DNA from: Streptococcus mitis
GTDB taxonomy: Bacteria; Bacillota; Bacilli; Lactobacillales; Streptococcaceae
Direction: 5' to 3'
NCBI RefSeq assembly: GCF_946190275.1
Contig: NZ_CAMHZQ010000004.1
Coordinates: 87,672-151,671, forward strand
DNA: 64,000 bases
In this document: piece after piece, positions 8,607 through 19,795 of the stretch
Position numbering within the stretch: the first letter of the stretch is position 1
Layout of the letters: each line of letters opens with the position of its first letter
Made by a program: the position numbers and the translations under genes
The notes under the pieces: generated by a model
The model's input: the letters and a program-made list of their open reading frames with translations, nothing else
Told to the model about the DNA's origin: nothing
Databases searched by the model: none

Positions 8607-11600
8607 AGGAAATCGAAATTCAGGGATTCAAGTCTTTTGCTGATAAGACTAAGGTCGTCTTTGACCAAGGTGTGACGGCAGTTGTTGGACCCAATGGCTC
8701 TGGGAAGTCTAATATTACAGAAAGTCTGCGTTGGGCCTTGGGGGAGTCAAGTGTTAAGAGTCTCCGTGGGGGCAAGATGCCGGATGTCATTTTTGCTGGA
8801 ACTGAGAGTCGGAAACCGCTCAATTATGCTTCTGTAGTTGTGACTCTGGATAATCATGACGGATTTATCAAGGATGTAGGGCAAGAAATTAGGGTAGAAC
8901 GCCATATCTATCGTAGTGGAGATAGCGAATATAAGATTGACGGCAAGAAAGTCCGTCTGCGTGATATTCATGACCTTTTCTTGGATACTGGATTGGGACG
9001 AGATTCCTTCTCCATTATTTCCCAAGGGAAGGTTGAGGAAATTTTTAACTCCAAGCCTGAAGAACGCCGAGCCATTTTTGAAGAAGCTGCAGGAGTTTTG
9101 AAATACAAGACTCGTAGAAAAGAGACAGAGAGTAAACTACAACAAACTCAGGATAATTTAGACCGCCTTGAAGACATTATCTACGAATTGGATAATCAAA
9201 TCAAACCTCTTGAGAAGCAAGCTGAGAATGCCCGTAAGTTTTTAGATTTGGAAGGTCAACGCAAGGCTATTTACTTGGATGTCCTTGTTGCTCAAATCAA
9301 GGAAAATAAGGCTGAACTAGAGTCGACAGAAGAAGAGTTGGCGCAGGTTCAGGAACTCTTGACGAGCTATTACCAGAAGCGTGAAAAATTAGAAGAGGAA
9401 AATCAGAATCTCAAGAAGCAACGCCAAGATTTACAGGCTGAAATGGCCAAAGATCAAGGCAGTTTGATGGACTTGACCAGTCTGATTAGTGATTTAGAGA
9501 GAAAATTAGCCCTATCGAAACTGGAATCTGAGCAAGTAGCTCTCAATCAACAGGAAGCACAAGCCCGTTTGGCCTCTTTGGAGGATAAGAGAAATTCACT
9601 CAGCAAAGAAAAATCTGATAAGGAAAGCTCTTTAGCTCTCTTAGAGGAAAATCTAGTCCAAAATAATCAAAAACTCAATCGTTTAGAGGCTGAGTTGCTG
9701 GCTTTTTCAGATGATCCTGATCAGATGATTGAGCTCTTGCGTGAACGCTTTGTAGCTCTTTTACAAGAAGAAGCCGATGTCTCAAACCAGTTGACCCGTA
9801 TCGAGAATGAGTTGGAAAATAGTCGTCAGCTTTCTCAAAAACAAGCAGATCAATTAGAAAAGCTCAAAGAACAACTGGCTACAGCTAAAGAGAAGGCTAG
9901 GCAGCAAAAGGCGGAGCTTGAAACTGCCAAGGAGCAGGTTCAGAAATTATTGGCTGACTACCAAGCTATTGCCAAGGAACAAGAAGAGCAGAAAACTTCC
10001 TATCAAGCTCAACAAAGTCAACTTTTTGACCGTCTGGATAGTCTCAAAAACAAGCAGGCCAAAGCTCAGAGTTTGGAAAATATCCTGAGAAATCATAGTA
10101 ACTTTTATGCAGGTGTTAAGAGTGTTCTCCAAGAAAAAAATCGCCTTGGTGGGATTATTGGTGCAGTCAGTGAGCATCTGACCTTTGATGTGCATTATCA
10201 AATTGCGCTGGAAATCGCGCTCGGAGCCAGTAGTCAGCATATCATCGTAGAAGATGAAGAGGCGGCAACCAAAGCTATTGATTTCCTCAAACGAAACAGA
10301 GTAGGTCGTGCGACCTTTCTTCCATTGACGACTATCAAGGCTCGTACGATTTCTAGTCAGAATCAAGATGCTATCGCTACAAGTCCAGGATTTCTGGGTA
10401 TGGCAGATGAGTTGGTGACATTCGATACTAGACTGGAAGCTATTTTCAAGAACTTGCTAGCTACGACGGCTATCTTTGATACCGTAGAGCATGCGCGTGA
10501 AGCTGCTCGACAGGTTCGTTATCAGGTTCGTATGGTGACATTGGACGGTACAGAGTTGCGCACAGGTGGTTCTTATGCGGGTGGTGCCAATCGCCAGAAT
10601 AACAGCATTTTCATCAAGCCAGAACTGGAGCAATTACAAAAAGAAATTGCTGAAGAAGAAGTAAGCTTGCGTTCTGAAGAAGCGAGTTTGAAGACCTTAC
10701 AAGACCAGATGGCTAGATTGACCGAATCATTAGAAGCCATCAAATCTCAGGGGGAGCAGGCACGTATTCAGGAGCAAGGCTTGTCCCTCGCTTATCAGCA
10801 GACCAGTCAGCAAGTTGAAGAGCTAGAAACTCTTTGGAAACTTCAAGAAGAGGAATTAAATCGTCTTTCTGATGGAGATTGGCAAGCAGATAAGGAAAAA
10901 TGCCAAGAGCGTCTTGCTACAATCGCCAGTGACAAGCAAAATCTGGAAGCTGAGATTGAAGAGATTAAGTCTAACAAAAATGCCATTCAAGAACGCTATC
11001 AAAACTTGCAGGAAGAGCTAGCGCAAGCTCGTCTGCTTAAGACAGAACTGCAAGGGCAAAAACGTTATGAAGTGGCTGACATTGACCGTCTAGGCAAGGA
11101 ATTGGATAATCTGGATATTGAACAAGAGGAAATTCAGCGCCTTCTTCAAGAAAAGGTTGACAATCTTGAGAAAGTTGATACGGATTTGCTCAGTCAGCAG
11201 GCCGAAGAAGCTAAAATGAAAAAAACAAATCTTCAACAAGGTTTGATTCGCAAGCAGTTTGAATTAGATGATATTGAAGGACAGCTGGATGATATTTCCA
11301 GTCATTTGGACCAGGCACGTCAGCAGAATGAAGAGTGGATTCGCAAGCAAACACGTGCTGAAGCTAAGAAAGAAAAGGTCAGCGAGCGCTTACGCCATTT
11401 ACAAAGCCAATTAACAGACCAGTATCAGATTAGCTATACAGAAGCTTTAGAAAAGTCTCATGAGTTGGAAAATCTCAATCTGGCAGAGCAAGAGGTGCAG
11501 GATTTGGAGAAGGCTATTCGCTCACTGGGTCCTGTCAATTTGGAAGCTATTGAACAGTACGAAGAAGTGCACAACCGTCTGGACTTTCTAAATAGTCAGC

Positions 11601-12136
11601 GAGATGATATTTTGTCAGCGAAAAATCTGCTCCTAGAGACTATCACAGAGATGAATGATGAGGTCAAGGAACGCTTTAAATCAACCTTTGAAGCCATTCG
11701 TGAGTCCTTTAAAGTGACCTTCAAGCAGATGTTTGGTGGAGGTCAAGCAGATCTGATTTTGACTGAAGGAGACCTGCTGACAGCTGGGGTTGAGATTTCT
11801 GTTCAACCTCCAGGTAAGAAAATCCAGTCCCTTAATCTGATGAGTGGTGGTGAAAAAGCTTTATCGGCTCTTGCCTTGCTTTTCTCCATTATTCGTGTCA
11901 AGACCATTCCATTTGTCATCTTGGATGAGGTGGAAGCTGCGCTGGATGAAGCCAATGTTAAACGTTTTGGGGATTACCTCAATCGATTTGACAAGGATAG
12001 TCAGTTTATCGTCGTAACCCACCGCAAGGGAACCATGGCTGCAGCGGATTCTATCTATGGTGTTACCATGCAAGAATCAGGTGTCTCAAAAATTGTTTCG
12101 GTGAAGTTAAAAGATTTAGAAAGTATTGAAGGATGA
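8597..12136 (+). CDS. smc: Chromosome segregation ATPase SMC
   Basis: It is the condensin-like ATPase that organises and segregates the chromosome. The protein is 1179 residues, full length. Walker [10 protein letters not shown] is at residues 31-39. Two long coiled coils (about 165-495 and 670-1020), rich in E, K, Q and L, flank a globular hinge around residues 500-665. The C-terminal head has the ABC signature [16 protein letters not shown] and Walker [16 protein letters not shown]. The start overlaps the end of rnc, and its stop overlaps the start of the next gene (ATGA). Confidence 0.97.
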   Translation: MYLKEIEIQGFKSFADKTKVVFDQGVTAVVGPNGSGKSNITESLRWALGESSVKSLRGGKMPDVIFAGTESRKPLNYASVVVTLDNHDGFIKDVGQEIRVERHIYRSGDSEYKIDGKKVRLRDIHDLFLDTGLGRDSFSIISQGKVEEIFNSKPEERRAIFEEAAGVLKYKTRRKETESKLQQTQDNLDRLEDIIYELDNQIKPLEKQAENARKFLDLEGQRKAIYLDVLVAQIKENKAELESTEEELAQVQELLTSYYQKREKLEEENQNLKKQRQDLQAEMAKDQGSLMDLTSLISDLERKLALSKLESEQVALNQQEAQARLASLEDKRNSLSKEKSDKESSLALLEENLVQNNQKLNRLEAELLAFSDDPDQMIELLRERFVALLQEEADVSNQLTRIENELENSRQLSQKQADQLEKLKEQLATAKEKARQQKAELETAKEQVQKLLADYQAIAKEQEEQKTSYQAQQSQLFDRLDSLKNKQAKAQSLENILRNHSNFYAGVKSVLQEKNRLGGIIGAVSEHLTFDVHYQIALEIALGASSQHIIVEDEEAATKAIDFLKRNRVGRATFLPLTTIKARTISSQNQDAIATSPGFLGMADELVTFDTRLEAIFKNLLATTAIFDTVEHAREAARQVRYQVRMVTLDGTELRTGGSYAGGANRQNNSIFIKPELEQLQKEIAEEEVSLRSEEASLKTLQDQMARLTESLEAIKSQGEQARIQEQGLSLAYQQTSQQVEELETLWKLQEEELNRLSDGDWQADKEKCQERLATIASDKQNLEAEIEEIKSNKNAIQERYQNLQEELAQARLLKTELQGQKRYEVADIDRLGKELDNLDIEQEEIQRLLQEKVDNLEKVDTDLLSQQAEEAKMKKTNLQQGLIRKQFELDDIEGQLDDISSHLDQARQQNEEWIRKQTRAEAKKEKVSERLRHLQSQLTDQYQISYTEALEKSHELENLNLAEQEVQDLEKAIRSLGPVNLEAIEQYEEVHNRLDFLNSQRDDILSAKNLLLETITEMNDEVKERFKSTFEAIRESFKVTFKQMFGGGQADLILTEGDLLTAGVEISVQPPGKKIQSLNLMSGGEKALSALALLFSIIRVKTIPFVILDEVEAALDEANVKRFGDYLNRFDKDSQFIVVTHRKGTMAAADSIYGVTMQESGVSKIVSVKLKDLESIEG

Positions 12137-12927
12137 CAATTAAACTAGTAGCAACAGATATGGATGGAACCTTCCTAGATGGGAATGGGCGCTTTGATAT
12201 GGATCGCCTCAAGTCTCTCTTGGTTTCCTACAAGGAAAAAGGGATTTACTTTGCAGTAGCTTCAGGGCGCGGATTTCTGTCTCTAGAAAAATTATTTGCT
12301 GATGTTCGTGATGACATTATTTTCATCGCGGAAAATGGCAGTTTAGTAGAGTATCAAGGTCAGGACTTGTATGAAGCGACTATGTCTCGTGACTTTTATC
12401 TATCAACTTTTGAAAAGCTGAAAACGTCACCTTATGTAGATATCAATAAACTGCTCTTGACGGGAAAAAAGGGAGCTTATGTTCTAGATACGGTTGATGA
12501 GACCTATTTAAAAGTGAGTCAGCACTATAATGAAAATATCCAAAAAGTAGCGAGTCTGGAAGATATTACAGATGACATTTTCAAATTTACAACCAACTTC
12601 ACAGAAGAAACGCTGGAAGCTGGGGAAGCTTGGGTCAATGAACATGTTCCTGGTGTTAAGGCCATGACAACAGGCTTTGAATCCATTGATATTGTTCTGG
12701 ACTATGTCGATAAGGGTGTGGCCATTGTTGAATTAGCTAAAAAACTTGGTATCACAATGGATCAGGTTATGGCTTTTGGAGACAATCTTAATGACTTGCA
12801 TATGATGCAGGTTGTGGGACATCCTGTAGCTCCTGAAAATGCACGACCAGAAATTTTAGAATTGGCAGAGACTGTGATTGGTCACCATAAGGACCAGTCG
12901 GTTATAGCTTATATGGAGGGCTTATAA
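12133..12927 (+). CDS. HAD-family (Cof-type) phosphatase, first of two
   Basis: The protein has 264 residues. The catalytic motif DMDGTFLD (residues 8-15) is near the start, followed by a type IIB cap and the C-terminal motif GDNLNDLHMM. Such enzymes hydrolyse sugar phosphates, nucleotides or flavin mononucleotide; the substrate here cannot be read from sequence. The start overlaps the smc stop and the stop overlaps the start of the next HAD gene, so it belongs to the rnc-ftsY operon. Confidence 0.9.
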   Translation: MTIKLVATDMDGTFLDGNGRFDMDRLKSLLVSYKEKGIYFAVASGRGFLSLEKLFADVRDDIIFIAENGSLVEYQGQDLYEATMSRDFYLSTFEKLKTSPYVDINKLLLTGKKGAYVLDTVDETYLKVSQHYNENIQKVASLEDITDDIFKFTTNFTEETLEAGEAWVNEHVPGVKAMTTGFESIDIVLDYVDKGVAIVELAKKLGITMDQVMAFGDNLNDLHMMQVVGHPVAPENARPEILELAETVIGHHKDQSVIAYMEGL

Positions 12928-13745
12928 TGGCAGATATAAAATTGATCGCATTGGACTTGGACGGGACCTTGCTGACTACTGATAAAAGGCTGACGGATCG
13001 TACCAAGGCAACCTTGAAAGCTGCGCGTGATCGTGGTATCAAGGTCGTATTGACAACTGGTCGTCCCTTAAAAGCTATGGATTTCTTTCTCCATGAGCTA
13101 GGGACTGACGGCCATGAAGATGAGTATACGATTACTTTTAATGGTGGTTTGGTTCAGAAAAATACAGGTGAAATCCTTGATAAAACAGTCTTTTCATATG
13201 ATGATGTGGCACGCTTGTATGAGGAAACAGAGAAATTATCACTGCCTCTTGATGCTATCTCAGAAGGAACTGTTTATCAAATTCAATCCGACCAAGAAAG
13301 TCTTTATGCCAAATTCAATCCAGCATTGACCTTTGTTCCAGTGGACTTTGAAGACTTATCTAGTCAGATGACTTACAATAAGTGCGTGACTGCCTTTGCT
13401 CAAGAACCCTTGGATGCAGCCATTCAGAAGATTTCTCCAGAATTGTTTGACCAATATGAAATCTTTAAATCACGTGAAATGTTGCTAGAGTGGTCACCAA
13501 AGAATGTTCATAAAGCAACAGGCTTGGCAAAACTAATCAGCCATCTTGGAATCGACCAAAGCCAAGTTATGGCTTGTGGTGACGAGGCTAATGACCTCTC
13601 TATGATTGAATGGGCAGGGCTCGGTGTTGCCATGCAAAATGCTGTTCCTGAAGTTAAGGCAGTCGCAAATGTGGTAACTCCTATGACCAATGATGAGGAA
13701 GCTGTCGCCTGGGTTATCGAAGAATATGTGCTAAAGGAGAACTAA
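12927..13745 (+). CDS. HAD-family (Cof-type) phosphatase, second of two
   Basis: This is a 272-residue paralogue of the preceding gene, with ALDLDGTLLTTD at the N terminus and GDEANDLSMIEWAG towards the C terminus, the two ends of the HAD active site. The cap domain in the middle differs from that of the neighbour, so the substrates probably differ. It starts on the last base of the previous stop codon (TAATG) and stops 3 bases before ftsY. Its substrate is unknown. Confidence 0.9.
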   Translation: MADIKLIALDLDGTLLTTDKRLTDRTKATLKAARDRGIKVVLTTGRPLKAMDFFLHELGTDGHEDEYTITFNGGLVQKNTGEILDKTVFSYDDVARLYEETEKLSLPLDAISEGTVYQIQSDQESLYAKFNPALTFVPVDFEDLSSQMTYNKCVTAFAQEPLDAAIQKISPELFDQYEIFKSREMLLEWSPKNVHKATGLAKLISHLGIDQSQVMACGDEANDLSMIEWAGLGVAMQNAVPEVKAVANVVTPMTNDEEAVAWVIEEYVLKEN

Positions 13746-13748
13746 GAT

Positions 13749-15038
13749 ATGGGATTGTTTGACCGTCTATTCGGAAAAAAAGAAGAACCTAAAATCGAAG
13801 AAGTTGTAAAAGAAGCTCTGGAAAATCTTGATTTGTCTGAAGCTACTGAGCCTGCCCTTACAGAAGCTGAGAAAGTTCCTCAAGAAGATGCAGAGGTTGA
13901 AAGTTCTGAAGAAGATCTGCTCCAAGAAGAGGAAAATCAAGACACAGTTGAAGAAAATAACAATTTAGAGCCAGTTGTAGAAGTTCCTCAAGAAGAAGCC
14001 GAAGAATTTCCAAACTCACAAGAAGTTTCAGAGGAAGAGAATACTGAGCTCTTAGAGACTGTAGAAGAAAATACTTCTGAAGTTCTTGAACCAGAAACTC
14101 CTCAAGCAGAAGAAACTGTTCAGGAAAAATATGACCGCAGTCTCAAGAAAACTCGTACAGGATTCGGTGCTCGCTTGAACGCCTTTTTTGCCAACTTCCG
14201 TTCTGTTGACGAAGAATTTTTCGAGGAGTTGGAAGAACTACTTATCATGAGTGATGTTGGTGTCCAAGTCGCTTCTAACTTAACTGAGGAGCTACGCTAC
14301 GAAGCCAAGCTTGAAAACGCCAAGAAACCTGACGCCCTTCGCCGCGTCATCATTGAGAAATTGGTTGAGCTTTATGAAAAGGATGGCAACTATGATGAAA
14401 GCATTCACTTCCAAGATGGATTGACAGTCATGCTCTTTGTCGGGGTTAATGGTGTTGGGAAAACAACTTCCATCGGAAAACTAGCCCACCGCTACAAACA
14501 AGCTGGTAAGAAGGTCATGCTGGTTGCAGCAGATACCTTCCGTGCAGGAGCAGTAGCACAGCTAGCTGAATGGGGCCGTCGTGTGGATGTTCCAGTAGTA
14601 ACTGGACCTGAAAAAGCTGACCCAGCCAGTGTGGTTTTTGATGGTATGGAACGTGCCGTGGCTGAAGGTATCGATATTCTCATGATTGATACCGCTGGTC
14701 GTCTGCAAAATAAGGATAACCTTATGGCTGAGTTGGAAAAGATTGGTCGCATCATCAAACGTGTTGTGCCAGAAGCACCGCATGAAACCTTCTTAGCACT
14801 TGATGCATCAACAGGTCAAAACGCTCTTGTACAGGCCAAAGAATTTTCGAAAATCACTCCTTTAACAGGAATTGTCTTGACTAAGATTGATGGAACTGCT
14901 CGAGGTGGTGTTGTTCTAGCCATCCGAGAAGAACTCAATATTCCTGTAAAATTGATTGGTTTTGGTGAAAAAATCGATGATATTGGAGAGTTTAACTCAG
15001 AAAACTTTATGAAAGGTCTCTTGGAAGGCTTAATCTAA
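13749..15038 (+). CDS. ftsY: Signal recognition particle receptor FtsY
   Basis: It is the GTPase that docks SRP-ribosome complexes at the membrane. The 429 residues comprise a long acidic N-terminal A domain (about 15-130, very rich in E), a helical N domain, and the SRP-type GTPase. The P loop GVNGVGKTTS is at about 232-241, DTAGR at 314-318, and TKIDGTARGG is the guanine-specificity region. MGLFDRLFGKKEE at the start is an amphipathic membrane-binding segment. It is the last gene of the rnc operon, followed by a strong terminator. Confidence 0.97.
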   Translation: MGLFDRLFGKKEEPKIEEVVKEALENLDLSEATEPALTEAEKVPQEDAEVESSEEDLLQEEENQDTVEENNNLEPVVEVPQEEAEEFPNSQEVSEEENTELLETVEENTSEVLEPETPQAEETVQEKYDRSLKKTRTGFGARLNAFFANFRSVDEEFFEELEELLIMSDVGVQVASNLTEELRYEAKLENAKKPDALRRVIIEKLVELYEKDGNYDESIHFQDGLTVMLFVGVNGVGKTTSIGKLAHRYKQAGKKVMLVAADTFRAGAVAQLAEWGRRVDVPVVTGPEKADPASVVFDGMERAVAEGIDILMIDTAGRLQNKDNLMAELEKIGRIIKRVVPEAPHETFLALDASTGQNALVQAKEFSKITPLTGIVLTKIDGTARGGVVLAIREELNIPVKLIGFGEKIDDIGEFNSENFMKGLLEGLI

Positions 15039-15052
15039 TCAAAAGCAAAAAT

Positions 15053-15085
15053 CCTGCAAGGCACAAACTTGCAGGAAATTTTTTT
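15053..15085. terminator. Bidirectional terminator between ftsY and zwf
   Basis: CCTGCAAG (15053-15060) pairs perfectly with CTTGCAGG (15068-15075) and is followed by a T run. The A-rich flank on the other side would serve zwf on the minus strand. Confidence 0.85.
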
Positions 15086-16571
15086 ATTCTAAACGACCAT
15101 CTTGACGATAGGCGATATCTGGTTGCCAAGTCCATTTGGCACCGAATTTTTCAAGTAAGTCAAAGCTGGCTTTAGGTCCCATGCTTCCAGCTTTATAGTC
15201 ATGAAGTGGGGCACCATTTTCAGCCCATAGTTCTTCGATACGGTCAATCAATTTCCATGATGCACCAACCTCATCCCAGTGGCTAAAGTTAGTTGAGTTG
15301 TTATTTAGAACATCATAAATCAATTTCTCGTATGGTTCTGGAGAAGCACCAGTTGCGGTCGCATCTGTACGATAATCAAGTGAGTTAGGAGCCAAGTTGA
15401 ATTCTTCTCCTACTTGCTTCCCATTTAGGCTAAGAGAGAAGCCTTCTGTTGGTTGGATATAGATGGTCAAAATATTTGGAGCAAGTGGTTCTCCAAAGAT
15501 AGAGTCCATTTGTTTAAAGACGATGTTGACATGAGTTCCTTTCTCAGTCAAACGTTTACCAGTACGGAAGAAGAATGGAACACCACGGAAGCGATCACTG
15601 TCTACAAAGAAGGCACCAGATGCAAAGGTTTCAGTTGTAGATTCTGGATTTACATTTGGCTCGCTACGATAAGAGATGTATTTCATGCCATCAATCTTAC
15701 CTGAACGGTATTGACCACGGATAAAGTGTTCTTTAAGCTCTTCATCAGTTGGATGATAGAGGTTTTTAAAGACCTTAATCTTTTCAGCACGAATCTCGTC
15801 CTTTGTGAAGCTTGCTGGCTTATCCATAGCAAGTAGGGATAGAAGTTGCAAAGTATGATTTTGTACCATGTCGCGGAGGGCACCAGATTGGTCATAGTAG
15901 CCACCACGTTCTTCTACACCCAAGCGCTCTGCAAAGGTAATTTGAACATTGTCTATAAAGTCTTTATTCCAAACGTTCTCAAAAATCAGGTTTGCAAAGC
16001 GAACTGCAAAGATACTTTGAATCATTTCCTTACCAAGATAATGGTCAATACGGAAAATTTGTTCTTCGTTAAATGTTGCTAGGAGTTCGTCATTCAACTT
16101 GCTTGCAGTTGCGTAATCTGTACCAAATGGCTTCTCAACGATTAAACGCTCAAAACCTTTACCATCTACAATGTTTTCAGACTTGAGGTGCTTAGCAATA
16201 GTTCCAAAGAATTGAGGAGCCATAGACAAGAAGAAGAGCTTGTTGTGTCCAGCTTGGTACTTGTCATTTAGTTCAGCCTGCAATTGACGCAAAGCAATGT
16301 AGTGTTCTGTATCATTGACATCATGGCTTTGATAGTAGAAGTGACTAGCGAATTCCTGAGCCTGTTCGGTACTATCTGCCAAATCAAGGATAGATTCAAC
16401 TACTACAGATTCAAAATATTCCTTGCTCCAAGGACGACGGGCAGTTCCAATGACAGCAAAGTGCTCGGAAAGATTGCCGGATTTATATAGTCTAAATAGG
16501 GAAGGGTAGAGCTTGCGTTTAGCCAGGTCTCCACTCGCACCGAAAATTGTAACAATAACCTTAGATGACAT
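15084..16571 (-). CDS. zwf: Glucose-6-phosphate 1-dehydrogenase
   Basis: It is the first enzyme of the oxidative pentose phosphate pathway and makes NADPH. The protein has 495 residues, normal length. The nucleotide-binding GASGDLAKRKL is at 11-21, and the active-site RIDHYLGKE at 174-182. Later, FRTGKRL and the NALLRDMVQNH-like segment ALRDMVQNHTLQL fit the family. It is transcribed alone, convergent with ftsY, with about 150 bases to the next minus-strand gene upstream. Confidence 0.96.
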   Translation of the reverse strand: MSSKVIVTIFGASGDLAKRKLYPSLFRLYKSGNLSEHFAVIGTARRPWSKEYFESVVVESILDLADSTEQAQEFASHFYYQSHDVNDTEHYIALRQLQAELNDKYQAGHNKLFFLSMAPQFFGTIAKHLKSENIVDGKGFERLIVEKPFGTDYATASKLNDELLATFNEEQIFRIDHYLGKEMIQSIFAVRFANLIFENVWNKDFIDNVQITFAERLGVEERGGYYDQSGALRDMVQNHTLQLLSLLAMDKPASFTKDEIRAEKIKVFKNLYHPTDEELKEHFIRGQYRSGKIDGMKYISYRSEPNVNPESTTETFASGAFFVDSDRFRGVPFFFRTGKRLTEKGTHVNIVFKQMDSIFGEPLAPNILTIYIQPTEGFSLSLNGKQVGEEFNLAPNSLDYRTDATATGASPEPYEKLIYDVLNNNSTNFSHWDEVGASWKLIDRIEELWAENGAPLHDYKAGSMGPKASFDLLEKFGAKWTWQPDIAYRQDGRLE

Positions 16572-16684
16572 CTAGCTACCTAATTTCTATTTTTATTCCT
16601 AGTCTTGCTAGGTATGAGGAAATCTCATTTCATAAACTTAATTCTAACATAATTTTCCGAAAAATCAAAAAATCCAATACGAGA

Positions 16685-16718
16685 TAGAAAAAAACTGCAA
16701 GGAAATCCTTACAGTTTG
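16685..16718 (-). terminator. Terminator of the amino-acid ABC transporter operon
   Basis: On the minus strand CTGTAAGG (16707-16714) pairs with CCTTGCAG (16695-16702) with one G-U, followed by a T run. It lies directly after the ATPase gene. Confidence 0.75.
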
Positions 16719-16721
16719 AGT

Positions 16722-17462
16722 TTAGACGTTTAAGACCTTGTCCAAGAAATCTTTCAGACGTGGGTGTTGCGGGTTATCAAAGATTTGGTCAGGTGTTCCA
16801 TCTTCTAGGAACTCGCCATCTGCAGTAAAGATAACACGGTTAGCAACCTGACGAGCAAATCCCATCTCATGGGTTACGATAATCATGGTCATGCCTTGCT
16901 CAGCCAATTCCTTCATAACGTTCAGTACGTCTCCAACCATCTCAGGGTCAAGGGCTGAAGTTGGTTCATCAAATAGCATGATGTCTGGATTCATTGCTAG
17001 TCCACGAGCGATGGCCACACGTTGTTTTTGACCACCTGATAGGCTATCTGGGTTAGCATTAGCTTTATCTGCTAGTCCAACCTTTTCAAGCAACTCCATT
17101 CCCAATTTCTCAGCTTCTTCCTTAGTCATCAACTTGTGTTCAATAGGAGCAAAGGTGATGTTGTCTAAAACAGACATGTGTGGGAAGAGATTGAAATGTT
17201 GGAACACCATTCCGATATTTTCACGGACGTGGTCAACATTGGTTGTTTTTTCAGTTAAGTCATAACCGTTCACAGTGATGTGACCGCTCGTAACTTCTTC
17301 TAGAAGATTAAGGCTACGAAGGAAGGTTGATTTACCAGAACCTGAAGGACCGATGATACAAACAACATCTCCTTCATAGAACTTAGTTGTAATTCCTTTT
17401 AAAACTTCATTTTTTCCGTAGCTTTTGTGTAAATCATTTACATCAATTTTTAATTTTGCCAT
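16722..17462 (-). CDS. glnQ: Polar amino-acid ABC transporter ATP-binding protein
   Basis: This is the ATPase that powers uptake through the adjacent fused receptor/permease. It has 246 residues, with Walker [10 protein letters not shown] at 38-46, signature LSGGQ at 141-145 and Walker B IMLFDEP from 161. The closest well-known relatives are the GlnQ/HisP-type ATPases for glutamine, arginine and similar amino acids. Its ATG overlaps the stop of the upstream permease gene by one base. The symbol is by family; the exact substrate is not shown. Confidence 0.88.
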   Translation of the reverse strand: MAKLKIDVNDLHKSYGKNEVLKGITTKFYEGDVVCIIGPSGSGKSTFLRSLNLLEEVTSGHITVNGYDLTEKTTNVDHVRENIGMVFQHFNLFPHMSVLDNITFAPIEHKLMTKEEAEKLGMELLEKVGLADKANANPDSLSGGQKQRVAIARGLAMNPDIMLFDEPTSALDPEMVGDVLNVMKELAEQGMTMIIVTHEMGFARQVANRVIFTADGEFLEDGTPDQIFDNPQHPRLKDFLDKVLNV

Positions 17463-19627
17463 TAACGAATCCTCTTTTCTAAGCGTTTCGCTAGTTTAGT
17501 CAAAAGTGTGATAATTACAAGATAGAAGATAGCAAGGATTGCATACATCTTGAAACTTTGGTAGTTACGGGCAATGATAATCTTACCAGTTTGGAAGAGT
17601 TCAACCAAACCGATAGCAGATACGATTGTTGTATCTTTAAGTGCGATAACGAATTGGTTAACAAAGTTTGGCAACATCAATTTAGTTGCTTGTGGCAAGA
17701 TAATCTTACGCATGGTTTTTCCATAAGAGATACCCAAGCTTCGGCTGGCTTCCATTTGTCCAACTGGAACGGCCTGAATACCACCACGAACGATTTCAGC
17801 GATATAAGCGGCTGCATTGAGCGATAGGGCAATGGTACCAGCTACAAAGTCGTTAATTGGACTTTGTTGGCCTGTGATAGACTCGATAAAGTTTGGAATT
17901 CCCCAGAAGATAAAGGCTGCAAGAATCATCAATGGAATACCACGGATAACGTCAACGAAAATCTCAGAGATCACACGAAGAGATTTGTATGGGCTAACGC
18001 TAAACATACCGAAGATAATCCCGATGACAATGGCAATAGCAAATGAGATAAGAGCTAGAGCAAGAGTGATACCAAGACCGCTAAGGAGTTGTTTGTAGTT
18101 GTTTTGAAGCAAGCCCCAGATAGTTGTTTCATCAACCGTGCTTGTTGAAGCAGATGAAGATTCACTAGCTAGGTATTTGTCAAGAATCTTTTGGAATTCA
18201 CCGTTTGCTTTAAGGTTTGCAAGTCCGTTATTGAACATTTCAATCAATTCTGGATTTGTGCCTTTTTTAACGGCAAAGGCTGTTTCTCCGATTGGAGTTC
18301 CAGCGATTGGTGTTTTCAATTTTTGACCTTGGCTGATAGAATATTTGAGAACAGGTTCATCATCCATAACGGCATCAATGGCACCAGTATTTAAACTGTC
18401 ATACATTGATGAACCATCAGCGAAGGTTTTGATTTTGTAGCCGTATTTACTTTGGTTTTCAGTTAGGAAGGTTTGAGAAGCAGTTCCATTTTTAACACCG
18501 ACTGTCTTCCCTTTTAAATCTTCATAAGAAGCAATGCTACTTGATTCTTTGACACCAAGGATAGTATTGGCAGTGTAGTATGATTCTGAGAAGTCAAAAG
18601 TTGCCTTACGAGCATCTGTGACTGACATACCAGCAATGATACCATCAGCTTGACCAGCTTGAACTGCGCTAATAGCAGCATCGAAACCAGGATTGGTAAT
18701 TTCAATTTCAAAACCTTGGTCTTTAGCGATGGCCTTAATCAATTCCATATCAATACCAGTAAATTGGTTGCTTGAATTTTGGAAAACAAAAGGTGCAAAA
18801 GAAGAATCGCTGGCAATGATGTATTTAGCCTTAACAGGAATAGCTTTTAAGCCTGCAAGAGTAGTTGTAGTTGGCACTGCTGAAGATGATGAAGCAGTCC
18901 ATTTCTTGATGATTTTATCAAGACTACCATCTTTTTTCATTTCAGCCAAGGCTTGGTTAAATTCAGTAACTAGGTGCTCGTATTTGCTTCCTTTTTTAAC
19001 ACCGAAAGCAAAGCTACCTACAGCCTCACCATCCATTTCAATATGGAGGTCTTGACCTTGGTTGATGGCATACTCGATAACCGGTTTATCATCCATCATA
19101 GCATCAATAGCACCAGCACTTAAGCTGTTGTTCATCAAATCACTAGTGTCAAATGTTTTAATAGTAAAGCCGTATTTATCTTTAATCGTTTCTAGGAAAC
19201 GTTGAGCGGCTGTTCCATTTTTAACACCAACAGTTTTACCAGACAATTGGTCGTACTTGCTAATCTTGTGTGCCTTTGTAGTTGCAATGACAACTTTTGT
19301 ATCATAGTAAGTATCAGACATGGTAAAGACTTTTTCACGTTCTTTAGTCTTTGTCATTCCTGCCATGATAGCGTCAGCTTGACCAGCTTGAACCGCATTG
19401 ACCGCTGCGTCAAATCCAGGATAGGACATCTGAATATTCCATCCTTTAATTTCAGCGACTTTGTTGATAATGTCAACATCAATTCCTTTATAAGTTTGAT
19501 CTGAATCTTTAAACTCAAAAGGTGCATAGGCGGTGTCAGAAACAATCTTAATCGTCTCTGCTTTGGCAATACCTAATGAGAAAATTGGGAATAAAATTAG
19601 CAAAAATGCTAGAAATTTTTTCTTCAT
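17462..19627 (-). CDS. Fused double substrate-binding / permease protein of an amino-acid ABC transporter
   Basis: This 721-residue membrane protein carries two tandem periplasmic-binding-protein type 3 domains (about 25-245 and 262-490), fused to a His/Glu/Gln/Arg-type permease (about 510-721) with several membrane segments. The signal peptide is [24 protein letters not shown]. The two receptor domains are clear internal duplicates: both contain [18 protein letters not shown] and [14 protein letters not shown] stretches. This is the GlnPQ-type architecture of lactic acid bacteria, in which two receptors feed one pore. AAAGGAGAC precedes the ATG. Glutamine or a related amino acid is the likely substrate. 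Confidence 0.92.
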   Translation of the reverse strand: MKKKFLAFLLILFPIFSLGIAKAETIKIVSDTAYAPFEFKDSDQTYKGIDVDIINKVAEIKGWNIQMSYPGFDAAVNAVQAGQADAIMAGMTKTKEREKVFTMSDTYYDTKVVIATTKAHKISKYDQLSGKTVGVKNGTAAQRFLETIKDKYGFTIKTFDTSDLMNNSLSAGAIDAMMDDKPVIEYAINQGQDLHIEMDGEAVGSFAFGVKKGSKYEHLVTEFNQALAEMKKDGSLDKIIKKWTASSSSAVPTTTTLAGLKAIPVKAKYIIASDSSFAPFVFQNSSNQFTGIDMELIKAIAKDQGFEIEITNPGFDAAISAVQAGQADGIIAGMSVTDARKATFDFSESYYTANTILGVKESSSIASYEDLKGKTVGVKNGTASQTFLTENQSKYGYKIKTFADGSSMYDSLNTGAIDAVMDDEPVLKYSISQGQKLKTPIAGTPIGETAFAVKKGTNPELIEMFNNGLANLKANGEFQKILDKYLASESSSASTSTVDETTIWGLLQNNYKQLLSGLGITLALALISFAIAIVIGIIFGMFSVSPYKSLRVISEIFVDVIRGIPLMILAAFIFWGIPNFIESITGQQSPINDFVAGTIALSLNAAAYIAEIVRGGIQAVPVGQMEASRSLGISYGKTMRKIILPQATKLMLPNFVNQFVIALKDTTIVSAIGLVELFQTGKIIIARNYQSFKMYAILAIFYLVIITLLTKLAKRLEKRIR

Positions 19628-19756
19628 TTTTAGTCTCCTTTTCCGAATATTTTCCCATTATATCAGAAAAAGTAAAAAAAGGCAAATTTTTATATTTTTG
19701 TGTTAGAAAATATAACATGAGTTGTTTCTTTTCTTTCTTGAATTGCCACTATAAAG

Positions 19757-19765
19757 TGCTATAAT
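19757..19765 (+). promoter_or_regulatory. Extended -10 promoter of the CPBP gene
   Basis: TGCTATAAT (19757-19765) is an extended -10 element about 30 bases before the ATG at 19796. Confidence 0.55.
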
Positions 19766-19795
19766 GGTATAAATAGAAGAAAAGAGGACAGGAAT

